A DNA stretch of 64,000 bases. Source: Salmonirosea aquatica. Its GTDB lineage: Bacteria; Bacteroidota; Bacteroidia; Cytophagales; Spirosomataceae. Below the pieces are notes generated by a model that saw only the letters and a program-made list of their open reading frames with translations, did no database searches and was not told the origin of the DNA. Shown in pieces: positions 41,831-50,149 of this stretch. The DNA is taken from positions 4,004,501 to 4,068,500 of the forward strand of contig NZ_WHLY01000002.1 of NCBI RefSeq assembly GCF_009296315.1, in the 5' to 3' direction. A program made the position numbers and the translations under genes. Each line of letters opens with the position of its first letter. The first letter of the stretch is position 1.

Positions 41831-44800
41831 ATGATAAAAAACATACTCTTCTTCCTGCTGATCGGTGTATCCTCAGCCTTGGGGCAAGCTCCCTACACAA
41901 ACTCCTGGATCAACTACGATCAGCCCTATGTAAAAATCACCATTCCGAAAGCCGGCATTTATCGGCTTACCGGCGCGCAACTCACGGAGTCGGGCTTCCC
42001 GGTGGCAACGACGCAGACCGACAACATCCAGCTTTTTTATCGGGGTAAAGAGGTACCCCTGCGAATCAGTAAGGGAACAGATGGCAAACTGGGTGCGACG
42101 GATTTCATTGAATTCTTCTCACCCGGCAATACAGGCGCACAGGACAGCCTGGTGTACCGTCCGGCCTCGGCGCGGCCGCCTACGTCGTACAGCCTGTACA
42201 GCGACGACAGCTACTATTTCCTGACCGTTAGCCCTACGCAGAAAGGGAAGCGTGTGCCGCAAATTACCTTTGCCAACCCGGCCGCTACCCCGGAAGCCTT
42301 TCACCTCGAACGGCAGGTGAAAGAGTATCAGGACGAATGGTCGTTCAACAATACCAGTGGCCTGGTACCCAACCTGCAGCAAAGCTACTACGAGCGGGGG
42401 GAAGGCTGGACCGGGAAAATGATCAAGAGTGATTCGCTGGCCAAGGTTGCGGTGACCCTCGTCAATCGGGTGCCGGGTACTTCCTATCCCGTTCGATTGA
42501 AAGCTCTGGTCAATGGCCGCTTTGAAGTCAATCATCCGCTCCAATTTTTTATTGGTACCCGAAAATTTGAAAGTCTACAATTCAGTGGTTTCGACCACCG
42601 CACCGTGGAGGGTACCCTGGCCGAAAACGAGCTGGATGCCCAGGGTACCTTCACCTGGGCCATGCAGTCGCAGTTCAAAAGTCCGCTGGAACTCTATTCG
42701 CTTACCCGCTACGAAGTAACCTACCCCCAGAAGTTTGTAATGACGGGGCCAGGTACCAAATATTTTTACCTGCTTCCCAATGCCTCCGGTGTTTCTACTA
42801 TTGCCGTACAGGGATTGGCAGAAGCGGAGGGAAATACCGCTTTGGTATACGATGTGACAGAAGCAGGTACCCCCCGCCATGTGGAAAGTCGCTACGAAAA
42901 CGGCCAGTTGAAAATGACGGTTTCCGGTACGGCTACCAGCCGGACATTATTTGTAGCGACTCAGCCAACCTCAGTTAAAGCCTTGCAAAAGGTAGATTTT
43001 AAACCATACCCGACGGGTTTTAATTATCTGGTTGTCACCCACGCACAACTCGAAAGTTCGGCCCAAGCCTACGCCGACTACCGTCGTTCGGAAGCCGGGG
43101 GTAGGTACAACGTGCTGGTGGTCGACACGAAGGATTTGTACGATCAGTTCAATTATGGAGAAAGGGGACCGCTGGGAATTCGTAATTTTCTGGACTATCA
43201 GCTTCAGGATGGCAAGAAAGACAAGTATCTGCTGCTGGTCGGCAATGGAGTGAGTTTTCCGGATGTACTGAAAACCTGGCAGGATCGCGACTTCGTACCT
43301 ACCTTCGGGTATCCGGGTTCGGACGTGCTGCTGTCGGCGGGACTGGGAGGTGCCCAGTCGGATAGCGAGGCTTACCGAACTGGTCGCCTGAGTGCCTCCA
43401 CCAACCAGCAGGTACTCGCGTACCTCGCAAAAGTACGGGAAACCGAAGCAACGGAGGCCGATCTTTCGGCCAAGAAAATCTTGCACTTGAGCGGAGGTAA
43501 GTCGGTGGAGGAGATTGCCCGGCTCCAGACGATCCTGGGCGATATAGAGCCTCTGGCCGAAGATTCTTACCTGAAGGGATCGGTCGAAACGGTAGTGAAG
43601 CGCACCACTGATCCGGTGGAGGATGTGAGCATCGCTCCCCAAGTGAATGCCGGACTGGGCATGATCACTTTTATGGGCCACGCCTCGCCCACGGTACCCG
43701 ACCTGAATATTGGCTTTGCTTCGTCGCCTACCTCCCAGCTGAGCAACAAGGGACAGTACCCCTTCATGTACTTCAATGGCTGCGGGGTAGGTAATGTATT
43801 TTATCGCTACGAAACACTGGCCACGGACTGGCTCATGGCGCCGGACAGAGGGGCAATCGGGGTACTTTCCAACTCGTTCTGGAGCTACGCGCCCACGTCG
43901 GGAAGGTACCTCAATGCGCTGTACAAAGCTTTGTTTACCGAAGAAGAAACGCTGGGAAAACCTATCGGCGAGATTTTGCAGAAAGTAAGCCACGGCATTG
44001 CCACCGACTCACCCGATGCGTACGATATTGCCAATATCCACCAGCTCATTCTGCTGGGCGATCCGGCATTGGTCGTGTTCCGGATCAGCAAGCCTGACTA
44101 CTCGATTCATGCCAGCCGTATTTTTCTCCAAAGTAAAAATCCTACGCTGGCGTTGGGTAAAGCCGATTCGCTCCAGGTAGGGGTGGTGTTGAGCAATGTG
44201 GGCAAGTCGGAGGCAGGCCGCAGCATCAGTCTCCAAGTGAAAAGAACGCCCAACACTGGTGCGGCGGTAATTTTGAATTATATTGTCCGGGCCCCGGCGC
44301 TGCGCGATACGATCTACCTGACTTTTCCAAACAGCGGGCCGCTCACTCAGGTGGAGGTGTTGGTGGATGATAAGAACGAAATTGATGAACTTCGGAAAGA
44401 CAACAATACGGCCACACTCGCCCTGGATTGGGAGCGCGCGGCGGGGTCGGTGGTGTACCCCACCTCGGCCCGGCCCGACCGACTGAATCCTACCATGCAG
44501 GTCAGTATCAATGGCAAGGTACCCGTCAACGACGCCCATCTGACTGCAAATCCTACCATTATGGTCGTGTTGACGGATGAAAACCCGATGGCGCTTGACA
44601 CAAGTTTGATTGAACTATATCTGAAAACCTGCGACAGCTGCGATTACAGTAAGGTACCTTATTCACAAATCACCTACTTGCTTGATTCTCCCAACAGCCT
44701 GCGGGCCACCCATCAGGTCTCGGGCGGACCGGGGACGTACACGCTGCTGGTACAGGGAAAAGATGCAAGCGGAAATCGGGTAGGGGAGCCGTACCGCATT

Positions 44801-45085
44801 CGGTGGATTGTGGAGGGAAATTTGGAAATACCGGGCGTAAGCGTCAGCCCCAACCCGGCGAGCTACTATGCCAAATTCTCCATACCTATGGCCAATGTTA
44901 CGGGCGGGGGTACCATCAACCTCGACATTTACTCGCTGACGGGACAGCTTCTGGAACAACTAGAATTTGCCGCGCATCCGGGCGACAACGAATTCTACTG
45001 GCTCGTGCGGCAGCCCGCCGGCCTGTATGTGTATAAAATTCAGGCGAATGGCCGGGGGTACAGTGGAAAAATCATGGTGAGGTAG
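41831..45085 (+). CDS. Gingipain-type C25 cysteine protease with T9SS sorting domain, PorU2-like
   Basis: 1084 residues from ATG 41831 (signal peptide MIKNILFFLLIGVSSALG). A large N-terminal beta region to about residue 400 is followed by a C25 catalytic domain: KYLLLVGNGVSFPDVL, DFVPTFGYPGSDVL, catalytic His617 in FMGHASP and Cys651 in FNGCGVGN. A beta-sandwich (PDRLNPTMQVSINGKVPV) precedes the C-terminal T9SS type A sorting domain (VSPNPASYYAKFSIPM, IYSLTGQLLE, GLYVYKIQANG, GKIMVR). PorU is the T9SS sortase that cleaves such domains; PorU2-like paralogues carry their own domain. The convergent lipoprotein stop is 1 bp away. Confidence 0.88.
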   Translation: MIKNILFFLLIGVSSALGQAPYTNSWINYDQPYVKITIPKAGIYRLTGAQLTESGFPVATTQTDNIQLFYRGKEVPLRISKGTDGKLGATDFIEFFSPGNTGAQDSLVYRPASARPPTSYSLYSDDSYYFLTVSPTQKGKRVPQITFANPAATPEAFHLERQVKEYQDEWSFNNTSGLVPNLQQSYYERGEGWTGKMIKSDSLAKVAVTLVNRVPGTSYPVRLKALVNGRFEVNHPLQFFIGTRKFESLQFSGFDHRTVEGTLAENELDAQGTFTWAMQSQFKSPLELYSLTRYEVTYPQKFVMTGPGTKYFYLLPNASGVSTIAVQGLAEAEGNTALVYDVTEAGTPRHVESRYENGQLKMTVSGTATSRTLFVATQPTSVKALQKVDFKPYPTGFNYLVVTHAQLESSAQAYADYRRSEAGGRYNVLVVDTKDLYDQFNYGERGPLGIRNFLDYQLQDGKKDKYLLLVGNGVSFPDVLKTWQDRDFVPTFGYPGSDVLLSAGLGGAQSDSEAYRTGRLSASTNQQVLAYLAKVRETEATEADLSAKKILHLSGGKSVEEIARLQTILGDIEPLAEDSYLKGSVETVVKRTTDPVEDVSIAPQVNAGLGMITFMGHASPTVPDLNIGFASSPTSQLSNKGQYPFMYFNGCGVGNVFYRYETLATDWLMAPDRGAIGVLSNSFWSYAPTSGRYLNALYKALFTEEETLGKPIGEILQKVSHGIATDSPDAYDIANIHQLILLGDPALVVFRISKPDYSIHASRIFLQSKNPTLALGKADSLQVGVVLSNVGKSEAGRSISLQVKRTPNTGAAVILNYIVRAPALRDTIYLTFPNSGPLTQVEVLVDDKNEIDELRKDNNTATLALDWERAAGSVVYPTSARPDRLNPTMQVSINGKVPVNDAHLTANPTIMVVLTDENPMALDTSLIELYLKTCDSCDYSKVPYSQITYLLDSPNSLRATHQVSGGPGTYTLLVQGKDASGNRVGEPYRIRWIVEGNLEIPGVSVSPNPASYYAKFSIPMANVTGGGTINLDIYSLTGQLLEQLEFAAHPGDNEFYWLVRQPAGLYVYKIQANGRGYSGKIMVR

Positions 45086-45086
45086 G

Positions 45087-45776
45087 TCATTCTACACCGT
45101 GTTTCGTAATTTTTATAATCCGGCGGGTACCCGTATCTATTTTGCCGCTGCCGATGCAGGCTGGTTCCTGGCAGTATTCCCACGCGGTGTCTTCCTTATA
45201 CACTAGTCCTACCCCGGGCGCATATACCTCATGGCGTTTATAAAGCGAAACAATACTGGAATCCTGCCGCTGTACCACGGTCAGGCTTCCCGGAAAATCA
45301 CTTTGGGCCGGGAAAGGTACCTCAAAATGGACTTTGTAAGCTTCTTCGGGTTGGGTGTTGAGCAGGTTTCCATTCCAGGTACCTTCCTCAACCAGGGGAA
45401 AAGCTAACTTCACAAAGGCCGTATTATTCTCTATCCTCACCGCCCGATCGGGGAGCCGGTAGGCTGTCCAGACCGAATCCAGCACCCAGTTCGCTTCCAG
45501 GGTACCTTTCTTATAGCGTTCGATGGGAAATTGTTCGACGCCGGTCAAACCCGAGTAGGGCTGCCCGCAGACTTCCTTCAGATAGTAGGTAGTCGATTTC
45601 GGCGTGGGGGAGGTGACGGTATAGCGGATTTCGTTTACTTCGTATTCTGTGAAGCGCCCCGCTTCCAACGGAAAATAGGTGTACCCCGCCCCCTCCTGAT
45701 TCACAGCATCGGGTGCTTGGCAGGCCGCCATTACTAGCACAAGCAAACCGTACCACAGAACGTTACTTTTTTTCAT
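45087..45776 (-). CDS. Lipoprotein of unknown function, overlapping the lasso-cyclase gene
   Basis: 229 residues. A lipoprotein signal peptide with lipobox VMAACQAP gives an anchored Cys19. The mature protein is beta-rich (YFPLEAGRFTEYEVNEIRYT, FEVPFPAQSDFPG, KRHEVYAPGVGLVYKED) and near the C terminus has CQEPACIG, a possible disulfide pair. The YFPLEAGRFTEYEV and GVGLVYKED segments recall a group of Bacteroidota lipoproteins whose function I do not know. Its start lies 14 bp inside the upstream cyclase gene, so the two are translationally coupled. Because self-protection genes often sit in RiPP operons an immunity role is possible, but this is speculation. Confidence 0.72.
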   Translation of the reverse strand: MKKSNVLWYGLLVLVMAACQAPDAVNQEGAGYTYFPLEAGRFTEYEVNEIRYTVTSPTPKSTTYYLKEVCGQPYSGLTGVEQFPIERYKKGTLEANWVLDSVWTAYRLPDRAVRIENNTAFVKLAFPLVEEGTWNGNLLNTQPEEAYKVHFEVPFPAQSDFPGSLTVVQRQDSSIVSLYKRHEVYAPGVGLVYKEDTAWEYCQEPACIGSGKIDTGTRRIIKITKHGVE

Positions 45777-47721
45777 GGGTTTTCATTTCTTCCAGCCATA
45801 CGCCCAGGAAAAGCGCTCGGCTGGCCAGGGTGTAGTACCTCGATTTTTTATTGAGTGGAATAGAGGCATTGAAAAGTACCTCCACCACCTTGTCGAATTT
45901 CTTCTTGTCCACCAGGTCCCAAAGTGCGTGCCCATTGCCAAAAATGGGCAACGACTGGAGGTACAGAATCTGAAAGCTCAGCAGACCGTATTCGCTGAAG
46001 CTCGTTTTGTTACCCCTATTTAAAACCTCCGGCGGCAGGATGTCCCGTAGAGCTCTTCGGATGGTGTCTCGGCCTTTTCCAGCGCCAAATTTAACGCTTT
46101 CGGGGATAGCCAGCGATAATTCGATGAGCTGTTCGTCGAAAAAAGGATGCGCGTAGCGGTGTCCATAATGCAAGCCGATATGATGAAGTTGCTCGGTGGC
46201 ATCGACGTAGGATTTGTGGGTGATTTCGCGGAATTGATCCCGGTAGTCAGTGGCCAGGCCCGTATACAGTTCATCGGCGCTGGCCGGGGTTCTGTCCCAT
46301 TGCGCGGCAAAATCATGCGTCAGCAGGTGGCTGGGAGTCGGGAATTTGAGCCGTGCGGTGAGTTTGTCAAGTCCTGAGTACAAAAAATCCCGATAGGAAT
46401 AAGCAAGTTCGGGGTGTAAAGCCCGGGCGGTTTTAAAGAAACTACCTACCTTTTTCTGTCTCATCAGGGCCCACAGTTCGGTGGTCAGGTAATGGCGGGC
46501 ATACTGGGTCTGTCTCTCCGTCGAAGGTAGGGTAAGCCAATCAGGATTCAGGTAAGAAAGATCACGCTCCTGGGCGTACTGATAAATGGCGTGTTTCAGG
46601 GACGGCCAGTCTTCCGCCTCCTGGTAGGTCTGGAGCAAGCCGTTGCCGTGCCCTACCACTGAATCGCCGTCGTGGCCTGTCAGTACCACATCGCAACCTG
46701 CCTGATGTATCTGGTCGGCCGCGGCGAAATGGAAGGTAGAGGGTAGGGGGAAATGCTCGGGCCGGTCAAACAACCGGCCGAGTCGGGCCAGTGATCCGTA
46801 CACATCCGCATCAGGGCGTCCCTCGAAATGCCGGGACTGAATCCGTTGCTGTACTGCCCGGACAAAGGATGTTTCATCGGTGGTTTTAAGGTCGGGATTA
46901 ACATAAAAGGTGGCAATTTCTCCCCCGAAATGGTGGGCCGTACAGGCAACCGATGACGAATCGAGGCCGCCGCTTAAGTGCGCGCCCGGCATATCATAGC
47001 CTTCGGTACATTTCCTAACGGAATCGAAAAAATAGGAACGGAATAACTCAATGTACTCTTCCTCCCGGCGGATGGTCCGATAGCGGTCTGGATTGACCCG
47101 CCAGTAACATCGCTGCGTTAGCTTGCCCTGATGGATCGTCAGCTGGTGAGCGGGCAGAGCGGCTTTGGTGTTCTTGTAAAATGTGCGGTCTTCAAAACTG
47201 CGATGTGCATTTTGAGGTACCAGAAAATCACGGACTTTGCTGTAATCAATCGACTGATTGAAGGTAGGTAGGTGACTGATCCGATTGGCAAAGGCAAAAT
47301 AGGCACCGGGCCGATAATCGTAATAAAAACTTTTGAACCCAAAGCGGTCACGCGAGACAAGTAGTTGTTCGGTTCGTCGATCCCAAATCAGGAAGACAAA
47401 CTCACCCGTGAGTTGTTCCGAGATTTTCTCGCCCCACTGCTGGTAGGCCCGGGCGATAAGCTGGGCATCGCTGTATTCCTGCCCCGAGCCACCTAGTCGG
47501 GAACGAATTTCCTGTTCGTTATGCAAGTGGATGTCGGTCACCACGAGCAGATCGGTATCGATCAGGACGGATTCTGATGAACTGGCGGTCAGGTTGCCTC
47601 CGGAAAACTCGAACCGTTGGCCGGAGGATTCTTCCATACGAGTGGGTAGGGGAGGGTACCCCGCCGGACCGAAACGGAGTAGACCCGAAAAGTGTGGGGT
47701 GATGAGGCAGGAGGTATTCAT
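45763..47721 (-). CDS. Asparagine-synthetase-like protein, candidate lasso-peptide cyclase (C enzyme)
   Basis: 652 residues. An N-terminal Ntn-type glutaminase-like domain (about 1-220: ITPHFSGLLRFGPAGYPPLP, GEFVFLIWDRRTEQLLVSRD, RFGFKSFYYDYRPGAYFAFA) lacks the nucleophilic Cys2 of asparagine synthetase (here Asn2). The synthetase domain has the PP-loop AHLSGGLDSSSVACT and VLTGHDGDSVVGHG for ATP binding. Cyclases of lasso-peptide clusters have the same architecture: they adenylate the Asp/Glu side chain to close the macrolactam. The gene lies 92 bp after a lasso-type precursor, which supports this assignment over an ordinary asparagine synthetase. No B1/B2 gene is near. Confidence 0.88.
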   Translation of the reverse strand: MNTSCLITPHFSGLLRFGPAGYPPLPTRMEESSGQRFEFSGGNLTASSSESVLIDTDLLVVTDIHLHNEQEIRSRLGGSGQEYSDAQLIARAYQQWGEKISEQLTGEFVFLIWDRRTEQLLVSRDRFGFKSFYYDYRPGAYFAFANRISHLPTFNQSIDYSKVRDFLVPQNAHRSFEDRTFYKNTKAALPAHQLTIHQGKLTQRCYWRVNPDRYRTIRREEEYIELFRSYFFDSVRKCTEGYDMPGAHLSGGLDSSSVACTAHHFGGEIATFYVNPDLKTTDETSFVRAVQQRIQSRHFEGRPDADVYGSLARLGRLFDRPEHFPLPSTFHFAAADQIHQAGCDVVLTGHDGDSVVGHGNGLLQTYQEAEDWPSLKHAIYQYAQERDLSYLNPDWLTLPSTERQTQYARHYLTTELWALMRQKKVGSFFKTARALHPELAYSYRDFLYSGLDKLTARLKFPTPSHLLTHDFAAQWDRTPASADELYTGLATDYRDQFREITHKSYVDATEQLHHIGLHYGHRYAHPFFDEQLIELSLAIPESVKFGAGKGRDTIRRALRDILPPEVLNRGNKTSFSEYGLLSFQILYLQSLPIFGNGHALWDLVDKKKFDKVVEVLFNASIPLNKKSRYYTLASRALFLGVWLEEMKTHEKK

Positions 47722-47756
47722 AGTGATTGGGCCAAATGAACACTGAATTTAAATTG

Positions 47757-47792
47757 AAAAACCAGCCTGCCACGAGGAAGACTGGTTTTTTT
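47757..47792 (-). terminator. Intra-operon hairpin/partial terminator between precursor and cyclase
   Basis: AAAAACCAG (47757-47765) and CTGGTTTTT (47782-47790) pair around a 16-nt loop, followed on the minus strand by T-rich sequence. A partial terminator after the precursor gene is a common way to make much more peptide than enzyme in RiPP operons. The hairpin is seen; the attenuation is inferred. Confidence 0.65.
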
Positions 47793-47813
47793 GCTGAGGT
47801 ACCTACGGACGTA

Positions 47814-47960
47814 TTAAGGCGTATAGGTAGAAAAGGCATCGGTCTGCGATCCACCTTTCAGCGTCAGCCTGGCCACCGAGCCGATCTTCTTCAGCGTCGG
47901 CTTCACGTATGACTTCTTGCCCCCGGGCGTCGTTGCGTTCTTGGATGTATATGCGTTCAT
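47814..47960 (-). CDS. Lasso-peptide-type precursor peptide (48 aa)
   Basis: ATG 47960 to TAA 47814. The sequence is MNAYTSKNATTPGGKKSYVK followed by PTLKKIGSVARLTLKGGSQT and DAFSTYTP. The leader contains the lasso recognition pattern Y-x-x-P-x-L-x-x-x-G (Tyr18, Pro21, Leu23, Gly27), and a conserved Thr at 33. If that Thr is at position -2, as in lasso precursors, the core starts at Lys35, giving K-G-G-S-Q-T-D (Asp41 at position 7), then AFSTYTP; Asp41 is the only acidic residue in the core, so it is the only possible ring acceptor. A start at Gly36 would give a ring of only six. The gene was missed by length filters; evidence is motif plus the adjacent cyclase. Confidence 0.83.
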   Translation of the reverse strand: MNAYTSKNATTPGGKKSYVKPTLKKIGSVARLTLKGGSQTDAFSTYTP

Positions 47961-48013
47961 GGGAATGTCTGTTTTAGGAGATGAATGGGATTAACAGCTG
48001 CGTATAGGGTACC

Positions 48014-49053
48014 CTACTGCTTCAGAACCTTGAATGTGTCCGTACTGCCATTGGTACGCGTAACCCTGACCACATAGAAGCCCGTGGGCAGGCCCTTCAC
48101 ATCGATGCCGCTGGCGGTAACGCTGTCCGACTCCAGCACGCTTTTCCCAGACGCGTTGTAGAGCTCCACCCGGCGGATCTGGCTCAGGTCGCCCGCCTTC
48201 AAAAGCAGCCGCTCGGACACGGGGTTGGGGTACAGCGCCGTCTCGAGCTTGATGTCGAATTCCAGGCTCCTGGCGCGGGTATAATCGAAGGTACCGTCCC
48301 TATCCACCATCCGCAGCCGGTAGAGGTTGGAGCCGTCGGCCGGGTTGGCGTCCGTGAAGGTGTACCACTGCGTGTTCTTGCTGTTGCCTCTGGCGGCAAC
48401 GCTGCCGATCATCTGCCAGTTCTTGCCGTTGAGGCTGTGTTCCACCTCGAAGCGGTCGCTGTTGACCTCCTCGGCCGTGGCCCAGCTCAGGACGGCCGTC
48501 TGGGCCTCCTTCTGGGCGGTGAAGCTGATCAGGGAAACGGGGTTCGGGGCACCCGTGACGCTTGCCGTGGTCGAGCGGTTGTCATTCTCGGTAATGTTGC
48601 CTGGGGGCTGGGGGGCGTACGAAAGGTTGGCCACAGTAGTCGCGCCGGCCGTAGCTGTGTACCCCCCGACAGTGATGTCGATCTGAGTGCCGTCCCCAGG
48701 TGCCAGAGCTACGCTGTTTGTCCCGTTAAACGTACGGTTTAGCGCATCGTAGGTAAAGGTAAACAGCGGAGTGGTCTGCGTAATGGTAGGAGTGCCCTCG
48801 GGTACCGGCCTGTAGGAGTTCGGAAATGAAATCTGAATAATAACCGAACCAACCGGAGCGGTGGTGTTCCCCTGCCCCCCACGGAGAAGTTTACAGAGGC
48901 CGTGGCCGTTGTTCCAACGGGGATGGCGTTCGGTGCCACCTGGATGGCAGCAATCTGGGGGTCCACCACATCTTGCCCCAGAGTAACACCCGCAGAGGCA
49001 AATGCGCTGATGAACACAGCCAGCCGCATATAATTTAAAATACGCTTTCTCAT
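48014..49053 (-). pseudogene. T9SS-sorted surface protein, interrupted by a single-base frameshift
   Basis: ATG 49053 opens a signal peptide (MRKRILNYMRLAVFISAFAS) and QDVVDPQIAAIQVAPNAIPVG. The frame breaks at a C6 run (48875-48880; G6 on the coding strand). Adding one base restores a good continuation (NTTAPVGSVIIQISFPNSYR and on through TNSVALAPGDGTQIDITVGG) into the rest: a Bacteroidota extracellular repeat (VSLISFTAQKEAQTAVLSWA, SDRFEVEHSLNGKNWQMIG) and a C-terminal T9SS type A sorting domain (TALYPNPVSERLLLKAGD, LPTGFYVVRVTR, FKVLKQ). Restored length about 346 residues. The mono-G tract may be a sequencing error or a real switch. Starts 22 bp after the large repeat protein's stop. Confidence 0.8.
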
Positions 49054-49075
49054 GTTGATTATCGTTAGACGTGAA

Positions 49076-50149
49076 TTAATTGTTTGAATCATTGATACTT
49101 ATCCGATACACGGCACTGTTGTTGGTGGTTGGGGTTTCGCCCCCGCCGGTTCCGTTGAAGACCCTGGCCGTAATGGTGGCCGCCGCATTGGGAGTATTGG
49201 TCGCAGTGACCTGAATCACAATTTTCTTGTTGCTCCCTGCCGGAATCGAGAAGCCATCTTTCAGAGTCACTACATAGCGTGTGGCTTGCTCCGTAAATGT
49301 CCATTCACTATTGTTGACCGTTGGCGGCATCGTTGCGGCAGGCGCTGTCACATTAGTGGTAGTAGCGTTCGGATCTATGGCTATGGTGAACGATGGAGTC
49401 AGCTTGTTGAGCTCAAAGGTAACCGGACCTGAGGTAGCTCCGTCTCCAGTATTGTAGATAACAATCACGATATCTTTCTGCTCACTGACATTATAGGTTC
49501 CCCCATTCGAGAATACCGATGGCGTCAGATCCGGAGTACCAGCCTGCTGGCTCAGTCCGCCAAATTCGGTAGGCTTCTCATCCAGCCCGCCGTTGTTGGC
49601 GATGCCGTCATTGTCGGGGTCAGTCGGGTTGTCCACCATGCCGTCATTGTTGCCGTCGAGACCGCCGTTGCCATTACTCACGATGTCGTTGGTACTATCG
49701 TTGTTGCTATCGGTGTCAATGTAGTCGGGGGTATCCGCGCCATCCGTATTCTGAGGAGCTGGGCTACCATTGTCGCCGAAAGTACCCGGTGCATTGTCCA
49801 CGCTATCCTGAATACCGTCGCCATCCGTATCAGGGGAGTCGTCTACTACTCCATCTTCGGGCGAGTTGTCGACAGCATTGGGATCTCCGCTTTCCACCAG
49901 GTCACTCACGGAATCGTTGTCACTATCCAGATCCTGGAAGTTAGGCAAGGGATCATTGTCCGAATTCAGCGGAGCGGGACCATTTGGTGAGCCGAATACA
50001 CCATCGTTGGTATCAGCAGGTCCCAGAATGCCGTCTTTGTCATTATCGGCACCCTCTACCATGCCGTTTCCTTCCGCATCGGTGATGGCGGGATCGCCAT
50101 TCTCTATGATGTCGTTGATGCCGTCGTTGTCGCTGTCCAGATCGTTCAC
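49076..50149 (-). CDS. C-terminal part of the thrombospondin-type-3 repeat protein (separated by frameshift)
   Basis: Continues the DxDxDG calcium-binding repeats of the gene at 50146-53109 (MNDLDSDNDGINDIIENGDP, DKDGILGPADTNDGVFGSP, LDSDNDSVSDLVESGDPNAV) for about 190 residues, then a beta-domain of 150 residues (TPDLTPSVFSNGGTYNVSEQ, ATRYVVTLKDGFSIPAGSNK, TARVFNGTGGGETPTTNNSA). The C terminus has no T9SS sorting domain. The join with the upstream frame requires one base near 50193-50202, so the two parts probably form a single 1340-residue protein. Confidence 0.8.
   Translation of the reverse strand: MNDLDSDNDGINDIIENGDPAITDAEGNGMVEGADNDKDGILGPADTNDGVFGSPNGPAPLNSDNDPLPNFQDLDSDNDSVSDLVESGDPNAVDNSPEDGVVDDSPDTDGDGIQDSVDNAPGTFGDNGSPAPQNTDGADTPDYIDTDSNNDSTNDIVSNGNGGLDGNNDGMVDNPTDPDNDGIANNGGLDEKPTEFGGLSQQAGTPDLTPSVFSNGGTYNVSEQKDIVIVIYNTGDGATSGPVTFELNKLTPSFTIAIDPNATTTNVTAPAATMPPTVNNSEWTFTEQATRYVVTLKDGFSIPAGSNKKIVIQVTATNTPNAAATITARVFNGTGGGETPTTNNSAVYRISINDSNN

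Noticed and set aside
45763-47721. Ordinary glutamine-dependent asparagine synthetase (AsnB)
   Set aside because: The essential Cys2 is missing and a lasso-type precursor lies directly upstream, so a cyclase role fits better, although asparagine synthetase cannot be fully excluded without phylogeny.
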